NCBI GenBank assembly: GCA_038322575.1
Contig: JBBQGB010000110.1
Span: 1 to 5,336, forward strand
Origin: JACMOY01 sp038322575
GTDB lineage: Bacteria > Actinomycetota > Actinomycetes > Actinomycetales > Angustibacteraceae
DNA: 5,336 nucleotides
Reading direction: 5' to 3'
Shown here: one piece after another, positions 1 to 5,336 of the stretch
Position numbering within the stretch: position 1 is the first letter of the stretch
How the letters are laid out: each line of letters begins with the position of its first letter
Notes under the pieces: model-generated
Told to the model about the DNA's origin: nothing
What the model saw: only the letters and a program-made list of their open reading frames with translations
Databases searched by the model: none
Position numbers and translations under genes: made by a program

Positions 1-17
1 GGGGGGCAGTCGCTGGG

Positions 18-2027
18 TCAGGGGGCCAGCTCGGCCGGCAGCGGGCCGGTATGGACGACGGTCAGCCCGGTCACCGCGCGGGTGAGCACGACGTAGAGCC
101 GGCGCAGCCCCGTGCGGTGGTCGGGCTCGGCGGCCGCGATCACGGCCGGCTCGAGCACGACGACCCGGTCGAACTCCAGCCCCTTGGCCACGGTGGCCGG
201 CACCAGCTGCAGCCGGTGCTCGCCGTCCTCGTGGTCGGCGCCCAGGGTCAGGTGCTCCAGGCCGGCCTCGGTCAGCGCGCGGCTCGCCCGGGGCACCTCG
301 GCGTCCACCACGACCAGCCCGACCGAGCCGGGCTCGACCAGCGCCGCCCGCACCGCCGCGACCGCCGCCGGCCACAGGTCGACCGCAGCCACCAGGTCGA
401 GTCGGCCCGGGTCCTCGCGCACCGACACGGGTGCGGCCAGGCCCGGGGCGATGTGCGGCAGCAGCCGGGCCGCCAGGTCGATCACGGCGGTCGGCACCCG
501 GAACCCGCGGGTGAGCTCCTCGACGTGGGCGCCCTGGTGGCCCAGGTGGGTGAGTGACTCCTCCCACGACCGGGTCGCCCAGGGCGTGGTGCCCTGGGCG
601 ATGTCGCCGAGCACCGTCATCGACCCGGTCGTGCACCGGCGCCCGACCGCCCGCAGCTGCATCGGCGACAGGTCCTGGGCCTCGTCGAGCACGACGTGCC
701 CGAGGCTCGGTGTGCGGTCCAGGACGTCGGCCACCTCGTCGACCAGCACGGCGTCCGCGGCGGTCCACCGGGCCCGCGCCACCCCGCGCGGGGCCGCGGC
801 CCAGCGCAGCCGGGCCTGCTCACCCGGGTCGAGGACGCCGTCGGCGCACTCGGCGAGGAACGCGGGGTCCGACCAGAGCCGCAGCACCACCTTGGCCGGG
901 TCGAGCGCCGGCCACAGCGTGTCGGCGTACGCGCGCACCGGCCGCGAGCGGGCGACGGCGTCCTGCACCCGGTCGTCGGGGGAGTCGCCGGCGGCCTCCA
1001 TCTGCAGCAGCACGGCGTGCGCCAGCCGCTGGCTGAGCATCGCGCGCGCGGCGTGGTAGCGCACGCCGCGGCTGCGCAGCTCGGCGACGATGTCGCGGAC
1101 CTCGTGGGCAGGCACCCGCCACCGACGCGACCCGTTCGGCGCGACCAGCGCCTCGCTGGGGTCGCCGACGCAGGACCAGACCGCCCGGTGCACCACCTGC
1201 GCCAGCCGGGCGTCGCCCTTGAGCACCCCCAGGGCCGGCTCGTCGACGGCGCGCACGGCGACCGCCCCGGTGAGGTCCTCGATCCGGGCGTGGCCGACGT
1301 CGATCTCGCCGAGCGCGGGCAGCACCGCACCGACGTGCTCGAGGAACGCCTCGTTCGGGCCGACCACGAGCACCCCTGACCGGGCGAGGCGCTCGCGGTG
1401 GGCGTACAGCAGCCAGGCCGCGCGGTGCAGACCCACCGCGGTCTTGCCGGTGCCCGGCGCGCCCTGGACACACACGGTGGTGCCGATGTCGGCGCGGACG
1501 ATCTCGTCCTGCTCGGGCTGGATGGTCGCGACGATGTCGCGCATCGGGCCCACCCGCGGGCGCTCGATCTCGCCGGCCAGGATCCGGCTGCGCTGCTCGC
1601 CCTCGGCCGGGTCGCTCAGGTGCTCGTCCTCGTAGGCCGTCACCTGGCCGTGGTCGATGCCGAACCGGCGGCGCAGCCGCACGCCCATCGGCGCGGCGCG
1701 GCTGGCGCGGTAGAAGGCGCGCGAGACCTCGGCGCGCCAGTCGATCACCACGGGGTCGCCGTCCTCGTCGGCCACGTGCCGCCGTCCGACGTACCAGCGC
1801 TCGTCCCCGCCGGGGGCCGCGACGTCGATGCGGCCGAAGAACAGGGTGGACGCCGGGTCGTCGACCAGCGAGGCGGCCCGGCGCCACAGCGCGGCCGCGA
1901 GGTACTGCGCCGACACCGGGTCGCCCCCCTGCACCTTCAGCGACAGGGTGCGCTCGCGCATCCGGCCCAGCTCGGTGCGGGCCCGGGCCAGGTGGGCCTG
2001 CTCGGCTTCCAGCGTCGGGTCAGGCAC
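18..2027 (-). CDS. helD: HelD/HelR-type RNA polymerase-recycling ATPase (UvrD-like superfamily 1)
   Basis: HelD-family motor ATPases bind RNA polymerase and use ATP to release it from stalled complexes; some actinobacterial members (HelR) also protect against rifamycins. Counting from the GTG at 2027 (669 aa), an N-terminal helical stretch (about 3-55) precedes the HelD-typical PVVIDWRAEVSRAFYRAS block (about 92-109). Then come the Q-motif IQPEQ (169-173), Walker A GAPGTGKT (189-196), Walker B VLDEAQD (446-452), GDIAQGT (474-480), TRGFR (506-510), VAKGLEFD (613-620) and RRLYVVLTRA (642-651). All ATPase motifs are intact. The 250 or so residues between Walker A and B, longer than a plain helicase needs, should hold the HelD-specific insertion that enters the polymerase main channel (inference). 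The N-terminal arm is short compared with Bacillus HelD. A start at GTG 2099 adds 24 Arg/Pro/Gly-rich residues unlike a conserved domain and has no ribosome binding site, so I prefer 2027. A plain DNA-repair helicase is less likely because the DWRAEVSR block is HelD-specific. Confidence 0.9.
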   Translation of the reverse strand: MPDPTLEAEQAHLARARTELGRMRERTLSLKVQGGDPVSAQYLAAALWRRAASLVDDPASTLFFGRIDVAAPGGDERWYVGRRHVADEDGDPVVIDWRAEVSRAFYRASRAAPMGVRLRRRFGIDHGQVTAYEDEHLSDPAEGEQRSRILAGEIERPRVGPMRDIVATIQPEQDEIVRADIGTTVCVQGAPGTGKTAVGLHRAAWLLYAHRERLARSGVLVVGPNEAFLEHVGAVLPALGEIDVGHARIEDLTGAVAVRAVDEPALGVLKGDARLAQVVHRAVWSCVGDPSEALVAPNGSRRWRVPAHEVRDIVAELRSRGVRYHAARAMLSQRLAHAVLLQMEAAGDSPDDRVQDAVARSRPVRAYADTLWPALDPAKVVLRLWSDPAFLAECADGVLDPGEQARLRWAAAPRGVARARWTAADAVLVDEVADVLDRTPSLGHVVLDEAQDLSPMQLRAVGRRCTTGSMTVLGDIAQGTTPWATRSWEESLTHLGHQGAHVEELTRGFRVPTAVIDLAARLLPHIAPGLAAPVSVREDPGRLDLVAAVDLWPAAVAAVRAALVEPGSVGLVVVDAEVPRASRALTEAGLEHLTLGADHEDGEHRLQLVPATVAKGLEFDRVVVLEPAVIAAAEPDHRTGLRRLYVVLTRAVTGLTVVHTGPLPAELAP

Positions 2028-2035
2028 GACCCTCG

Positions 2036-2041
2036 ACCCTA
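2036..2041 (-). promoter_or_regulatory. Possible -10 element (TAGGGT) for a leaderless helD transcript
   Basis: TAGGGT on the minus strand fits the actinobacterial TANNNT -10 pattern. It ends 8 nt before the proposed GTG start at 2027, so transcription would begin at or next to the start codon, as in leaderless genes, which are common in actinobacteria. No convincing -35 box sits 16-18 bp upstream; the nearest candidate, TTGCCG (2052-2057), is only 10 bp away. Such a hexamer can occur by chance. Confidence 0.25.
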
Positions 2042-2115
2042 CGCCAGCGGCCGGCAACCCGGGGCGGCCCCTCGTTCTCGTCGCACGAGGAGCTCGCACC
2101 CGGGCCGGTCGCCCA

Positions 2116-2160
2116 GCGCGCCGGCCGACCGACCGGGGAGGGTGTCGGTCGGCGGCGCGC
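2116..2160 (-). terminator. Long GC-rich hairpin between htrA and helD, likely terminator
   Basis: The inverted repeat has an outer perfect 8-bp stem (2116-2123 with 2153-2160), one bulged G at 2124, and an inner perfect 9-bp stem (2125-2133 with 2144-2152). The 10-nt loop is 2134-2143. It lies 22 bp beyond the protease stop codon. No T-run follows on either strand, so it would be a tractless, I-shaped terminator of the kind often predicted in actinobacteria. It also lies upstream of helD and could instead shape its 5' region or bind a protein. The structure is seen directly; the function is inferred. Confidence 0.6.
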
Positions 2161-2172
2161 CGGGCGTGGCAG

Positions 2173-2195
2173 GCCCCGCCGTCAGGCGGCGGGGC
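2173..2195 (-). terminator. Perfect 9-bp hairpin with the htrA stop codon in its loop
   Basis: 2173-2181 (gccccgccg) pairs perfectly with 2187-2195 (cggcggggc) around a 5-nt loop at 2182-2186. The loop contains the protease TGA stop (2182-2184), so one stem arm encodes the last residues of the protease. It stands 12 bp from the larger hairpin at 2116-2160, and the two may work as a tandem terminator or as a 3' barrier to exonucleases. There is no T-tract. A terminating ribosome would cover this hairpin, so the distal one is probably the main terminator. Confidence 0.45.
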
Positions 2196-3516
2196 GCTTG
2201 GTCAAGGTGACGCTGATCTGCTGGGAGGTGCCGGACCGCACGACGCTGAGGTCGACCTTGGCGCCGACGCTGCGCTCGCGGATCTGCGCGACGAGCGACT
2301 CCGAGCCGTTGACCGCCTCGCCGTCGACGGCGGTGATGGCGTCGCCGACCTCGAGGCCGGCCGCGGCGGCCGGCGTCCCCGCCGAGACGGTGGCCACCAC
2401 GGCCGCGGTGCGGCTGGCGTTGCCGTCCTTGACCGAGCCGTCCTTGAGGCTGACCCCCAGGTAGGGGTGCTCGGCCGTGCCGCCGGCGATCAGCTGGTCG
2501 GCGATCGACTTGGCCTCGTTGATCGGGATCGAGAAGCCCAGCCCGATGCTGCCGGACTGCGATCCACCGCCGGTCGAGCCCAGCGAGGCGATCGAGGACG
2601 GGATGCCGATGACCCGGCCGGTGTCGTCGACCAGGGCGCCGCCGCTGTTGCCGGGGTTGACCGCGGCGTCGGTCTGGATCGCGTTGGTGACGACGGTGCC
2701 GCCGTCCCCGGCGGCGGAGGTCTGCGGGCTCTCGGTGGTCGTCGTGACCGGGCGGTCCAGGGCGCTCACGATGCCCGTGGTGACGGTGCCGGCCAGGCCG
2801 AGCGGGTTGCCGACGGCCATGACGGGAGACCCGACCTTGACCGCGTCGGAGTCACCGAGGGTGGCCGGGGTGAGCTTGTCGGCACCCTTCATCACGATGA
2901 CCGCGAGGTCGGTCGAGGGGTCGGTGCCCACGACGGTGGCCGAGTAGGCGCGCCCGTCCGAGAGGGTCACCGTGAGCTCGCCGTTGGCCCCGGCGCCGGC
3001 TACGACGTGGTTGTTGGTCAGCACCCGTCCGGTGTCGTCGAGGATGACGCCGGAGCCCTGTCCCTCGCCGGCCTGTGAGCTCACCGAGATGGCGACCACG
3101 CTGGGCTCGACGGCCGTGGCGACCCGCGTCCAGCTCACACCGGCGCCCGCGGTCTGCTCGACCGGGCCCGAGCCCGTCCCGGCGGCGGGGTTGCCCGAGG
3201 CGTTGTTCGCGCTGGTCGAGGCGCCGGCCGTCGAGCCGGTGGTCCGGACGGTGTCGTTGCCGACGACGACCGCGGTCGTGCCCGCCGCGACCACGGCGGC
3301 GACCACGGCCGACAGGGCCATGTCGACGTAGCGCCGACGGGGGCGGTCGCCCCGGTCGGGGCGCGCGAAGGCCGACTCGGCCGGGGGTGCGGGCGGCGGG
3401 CCGTACGGCGTTCCGGGCTCGGCGCCGAACCACTGCACCGGCGCGAAGGCCGCGGTCTGCGGCTCGCTGGGCTGCTCGGGGGTGCCGGCTGCGGACTGCT
3501 CGGTCGTCTGGGACAT
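2182..3516 (-). CDS. HtrA/DegP-type membrane-anchored serine protease with PDZ domain
   Basis: This predicted 444-aa extracytoplasmic quality-control protease cuts misfolded exported proteins. Its order is: a Pro-rich cytoplasmic N-terminus (1-58); an RPRRR basic cluster and one membrane segment (about 64-86), giving type II topology; a Ser/Thr/Gly/Asn linker (about 87-127); a trypsin-like domain (about 128-340); one PDZ domain (about 350-440). The catalytic triad is complete: His170 in TNNHVV, Asp203 in STDLAV and Ser291 in GNSGG. The oxyanion-side motif QTDAAVNPG (281-289) is canonical. There is no cleavable lipoprotein or Tat signal. ATG 3516 is chosen over the in-frame TTG 3552 because GAGGTG lies 6 nt before it. 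The gene follows the sensor kinase by 50 bp, as pepD follows mprAB in mycobacteria, so it is probably co-transcribed with that system. After Ser291 the strand reads IGIPSSIAS, where many homologs have Asn-Thr or Asn-Ser after IGI. Family assignment is secure; the physiological substrate is unknown. Confidence 0.95.
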   Translation of the reverse strand: MSQTTEQSAAGTPEQPSEPQTAAFAPVQWFGAEPGTPYGPPPAPPAESAFARPDRGDRPRRRYVDMALSAVVAAVVAAGTTAVVVGNDTVRTTGSTAGASTSANNASGNPAAGTGSGPVEQTAGAGVSWTRVATAVEPSVVAISVSSQAGEGQGSGVILDDTGRVLTNNHVVAGAGANGELTVTLSDGRAYSATVVGTDPSTDLAVIVMKGADKLTPATLGDSDAVKVGSPVMAVGNPLGLAGTVTTGIVSALDRPVTTTTESPQTSAAGDGGTVVTNAIQTDAAVNPGNSGGALVDDTGRVIGIPSSIASLGSTGGGSQSGSIGLGFSIPINEAKSIADQLIAGGTAEHPYLGVSLKDGSVKDGNASRTAAVVATVSAGTPAAAAGLEVGDAITAVDGEAVNGSESLVAQIRERSVGAKVDLSVVRSGTSQQISVTLTKRPAA

Positions 3517-3522
3517 GCTCTC

Positions 3523-3528
3523 CACCTC
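3523..3528 (-). promoter_or_regulatory. Ribosome binding site for the HtrA-like protease
   Basis: GAGGTG on the minus strand matches the anti-Shine-Dalgarno core and lies 6 nt before ATG 3516. It decides the start over the in-frame TTG at 3552, which has no comparable site. Confidence 0.8.
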
Positions 3529-3566
3529 GTTGGTCGACTGGTGTCCACTCAACCCCGGCGACTTGG

Positions 3567-5093
3567 TCAGGCGCTGGAGTGGGCCTGGGAGTTGTCTGTG
3601 AGTCCAGGTTCGTCAGTGAGTCCGGGTTCGTCACTGAGTCCGGGGGCCGCGGGCGCGAGGGGCAGCCGCACGATGAACGTGGCCCCGCCGCCCGGCGTCG
3701 CCGTCACGCCGACCTGACCGCCGTGCCCGGCCACGATGGCCGCGACGATCGCGAGCCCGAGGCCAGACCCGCCGCCGCGCGAGCGCTGGCGCGAGGCGTC
3801 GGCGCGGAAGAAGCGGTCGAACACCTGCCGCACGTGCTCGGGGGCGATGCCCGGCCCGTGGTCGCGCACCTCGAGCACCCCGCTGGCGCCCTCGACGCCG
3901 ACCAGCAGCTCGATCCGGGTGCCGCCCGGGGTGTGCCGCAGCGCGTTGACCACCAGGTTGGTGACCACCTGACGCAGCTTGGACTCGTCTCCCTCGACGA
4001 CGCTGGCGCCCACCGGGCCGTCGATGCCGGTCAGCGTGACGTCGCGGCCGGGGTCCAGGGCGCGGGCGTCCTGGACGGCGTCGGCGGCGAGGACCGTCAG
4101 GTCGACCGGGGCGCGTCGCTCGGGCCGCTGCTCGTCCAGCCGGGCGAGCGTCAGCAGGTCCTCGACGAGCACGCCCATCCGGGTGGCCTCGTCCTCGATC
4201 CGGCGCATGGCGCCCGCGACGTCCTGCGGCCCGGTGACCGCGCCCTGGCGGTAGAGCTCGGCGTACCCGCGCACCGTGGCAAGCGGCGTCCGCAGCTCGT
4301 GGCTGGCGTCGGAGACGAACCGCCGCATCCGCTCCTGCGAGGCCTCGCGCACCGCGAACGCCTGCTCGATCTGGCTGAGCATCGCGTTCAGGGACGCCGA
4401 GAGCCGGCCGACCTCGGTCGAGCCCGGCTTGGGTGGCACCCGCCGCGACAGGTCGCCGTCGGCGATCGCCTGGGCGACCTCCTCGACCTCGGTGAGGGGA
4501 CGGAACGCCCGCCGGACCGCCAGCCACCCCAGCACCCCGAGCGCCAGCAGCACCCCCAGGCCGACCAGGGTGAGCACCACGCCCATCCGCGCGACCGTGT
4601 CGTCGACGTCGGCCAGGCTCTGCCCCACGACCAGCGTGACGTCGCCGTACTGCGTGCCCGCGACGCGCAGGGCGACCAGGCGCCAGCGGGCGTCCCCGCC
4701 GGTGGCGGGGACGGTGAACGGGAGGCCGCCGTGCGCCGCCACCGACGCGGGGGTCAGCCCGGCCAGGTCCGGCCCGGGCCCGCGGCCGATCCGGCGTCCG
4801 ATCTGCAGCTGCTGGCCGGTGTCGAGCAGCACCACGCCGTACTGGGCGCTGGGCAGCCCGCGCTGCGGGCCGCCGCCGAGGTCGTCGGGGGAGTCCAGCC
4901 CGGCGTAGCCGCGAGCGACGGCGGTGATCTGTGCGTCGACCTTGTCGACCAGCTGCCCGCCGAGCAGCGCGACCGCGACCGCACCGGTGACGGCCAGCGC
5001 CACCAGCGCCAGCGCCAGCAGGATCGCGACCAGCCGCAGCCGCAGTGGCGTCGCGGACGCCCGGTCTCGGGCGCGGGTCAGCAGGGTGCCCAC
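3567..5093 (-). CDS. Two-pass membrane sensor histidine kinase (HAMP-HisKA-HATPase), TrcS-like
   Basis: The 508-aa kinase should autophosphorylate on a conserved His in response to an extracytoplasmic signal and pass the phosphate to the regulator encoded just upstream. A basic N-terminus leads into membrane segment 1 (about 19-43). An outside sensor region of about 125 residues (44-168) matches no domain I recognise. Membrane segment 2 is about 169-193 and HAMP about 190-243. The H-box SDASHELRTP carries phospho-acceptor His265. The N-box has Asn383 in SKLRQVVTNLVVNALRHTPG; the G1 box DHGPGI is 411-416, the F-box FDRFFR 425-430 and the G2 box GGGSGLGLAIV 440-450. All catalytic boxes are intact. 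The C-terminus ends in a low-complexity tail with three GL(S/T)D(E/N)(P/S) repeats (485-502), absent from the typical core. GTG 5093 is chosen because GTGGG lies 6 nt upstream. TTG 5108, overlapping the regulator stop, is an alternative that adds five residues. Kinase motifs resemble mycobacterial TrcS more than MprB, judged from memory. Confidence 0.92.
   Translation of the reverse strand: MGTLLTRARDRASATPLRLRLVAILLALALVALAVTGAVAVALLGGQLVDKVDAQITAVARGYAGLDSPDDLGGGPQRGLPSAQYGVVLLDTGQQLQIGRRIGRGPGPDLAGLTPASVAAHGGLPFTVPATGGDARWRLVALRVAGTQYGDVTLVVGQSLADVDDTVARMGVVLTLVGLGVLLALGVLGWLAVRRAFRPLTEVEEVAQAIADGDLSRRVPPKPGSTEVGRLSASLNAMLSQIEQAFAVREASQERMRRFVSDASHELRTPLATVRGYAELYRQGAVTGPQDVAGAMRRIEDEATRMGVLVEDLLTLARLDEQRPERRAPVDLTVLAADAVQDARALDPGRDVTLTGIDGPVGASVVEGDESKLRQVVTNLVVNALRHTPGGTRIELLVGVEGASGVLEVRDHGPGIAPEHVRQVFDRFFRADASRQRSRGGGSGLGLAIVAAIVAGHGGQVGVTATPGGGATFIVRLPLAPAAPGLSDEPGLTDEPGLTDNSQAHSSA
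3588..3641 (-). repeat. Three tandem 18-bp repeats at the 3' end of the kinase gene
   Basis: Three consecutive 18-bp units on the plus strand (3588-3605, 3606-3623, 3624-3641) each end in gtgagtcc or ctgagtcc. The last two differ at only two positions (aggttcgtcagtgagtcc and gggttcgtcactgagtcc); the unit nearest the stop codon has diverged. The period is a multiple of three, so each unit adds six residues, GL(S/T)D(E/N)(P/S), to the kinase tail. The array lies 72-125 bp before the protease start codon. Confidence 0.85.
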
Positions 5094-5104
5094 CGTTGAC
5101 CCAC

Positions 5105-5336
5105 TCAACCCTGCTCGGGCGGCAGGCGCAGCACGTACCCCACGCCGCGTCGGGTGTGGATCAGCGGCACCGCGGCGTCGGCGTCCACCTTGCGCCGCAG
5201 GTAGGAGATGTAGGACTCGACGATGCCGGACTCGCCGCGGAAGTCGTAGTCCCACACGTGGTCCAGGATCTGGGACTTGGACAGCACCCGGTTGGGGTTC
5301 AGCATCAGGTAGCGCAGCAGCTTGAACTCGGTGGGC
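5105..5336 (-). CDS. OmpR/PhoB-family response regulator, C-terminal DNA-binding domain (5' end outside window)
   Basis: Only the last 76 codons are visible, and the frame stays open to the window edge. The sequence starts PTEFKLLRYL, in the middle of an OmpR-type winged-helix effector domain. SKSQILDHVWDYDFRG follows, then the putative recognition helix in VESYISYLRRKVD, and the wing hairpin IHTRRGVGYVLR just before the C-terminus LPPEQG. The phospho-acceptor receiver domain lies beyond the window. The Met at 5305 lies inside the domain and is not a start. The LSK-x-x-ILDHVW-x-YDF and VESYxSYLRRK patterns recall mycobacterial TrcR, from memory. The stop lies 11 bp before the kinase GTG (or overlaps the alternative TTG), so the two form a cognate pair in one operon. 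Direct control of the downstream protease is likely but not shown. Confidence 0.93.
   Translation of the reverse strand, partial: PTEFKLLRYLMLNPNRVLSKSQILDHVWDYDFRGESGIVESYISYLRRKVDADAAVPLIHTRRGVGYVLRLPPEQG

Noticed and set aside
18..2027. Reading the first gene as UvrD, PcrA or a RecB-type repair helicase
   Set aside because: The N-terminal DWRAEVSRAFYRA block and the long Walker A-B insertion are HelD-type features that repair helicases lack.
2028..2181. A rifamycin-associated inverted repeat upstream of the HelD-like gene
   Set aside because: I looked for a GGGGCTTGC-type palindrome in this region on both strands and found none; the hairpins present have different sequences.
1398..3078. 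Long plus-strand open frames opposite the HelD-like gene and the protease (such as 1398-2210 and 1828-3078)
   Set aside because: They run across gene boundaries of well-supported minus-strand genes and show only compositional bias, with no recognisable motif.
3517..3552. TTG start at 3552 for the protease
   Set aside because: ATG 3516 has a strong GAGGTG ribosome binding site 6 nt upstream, located inside the extension that the TTG start would add.
3545..3582. Inverted repeat ccactc/gagtgg between the kinase and the protease as a terminator
   Set aside because: Only 6 bp pair across a 26-nt loop, with no T-run. It is too weak to separate the kinase from the protease transcriptionally.
3075..5099. 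A 674-codon open frame on the plus strand opposite the kinase and protease
   Set aside because: It lies antisense to a kinase with all catalytic boxes intact. The translation is low-complexity, rich in Arg, Gly, Asp and Pro with no domain motif, as expected for the complement of high-GC codons.
5105..5305. A 66-aa gene starting at the Met at 5305
   Set aside because: The upstream codons continue the winged-helix domain (PTEFKLLRYL) to the window edge, so this is the tail of a longer response regulator.

Overview
The window is very GC-rich and densely coded, with all four genes on the minus strand. Codons end mostly in G or C, two of the four starts are read as GTG, and intergenic regions are short. 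Together with the protein families present this points to a high-GC actinobacterium. I cannot name a genus from this window.

In the direction of transcription (high to low coordinates) the layout is: (1) the C-terminal end of an OmpR-family response regulator, cut by the window edge (5105-5336); (2) a complete two-pass membrane sensor histidine kinase (3567-5093); (3) a membrane-anchored HtrA/DegP-type serine protease with one PDZ domain (2182-3516); (4) a 154-bp intergenic region with two strong GC-rich hairpins (2116-2160 and 2173-2195); (5) a HelD/HelR-type UvrD-like ATPase (18-2027).

Genes 1-3 look like one operon. The regulator and kinase are 11 bp apart, and the kinase and protease 50 bp apart with a good ribosome binding site before the protease. 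The likely logic is an envelope-stress module: the kinase senses an extracytoplasmic condition, phosphorylates the regulator, and the protease handles damaged exported proteins. The gene order recalls mycobacterial mprA-mprB-pepD. The visible regulator and kinase motifs look to me (from memory) closer to TrcR/TrcS, so the resemblance is one of arrangement rather than clear orthology.

The HelD-like gene is probably a separate transcription unit, because the hairpins separate it from the protease. Its family removes stalled RNA polymerase from nucleic acid, and some actinobacterial members (HelR) protect against rifamycins. Nothing here looks like a wholly new system. The points most worth checking are an in-frame 18-bp triplicate repeat at the 3' end of the kinase gene just upstream of the protease, the double hairpin, and the possibly leaderless start of the HelD-like gene.
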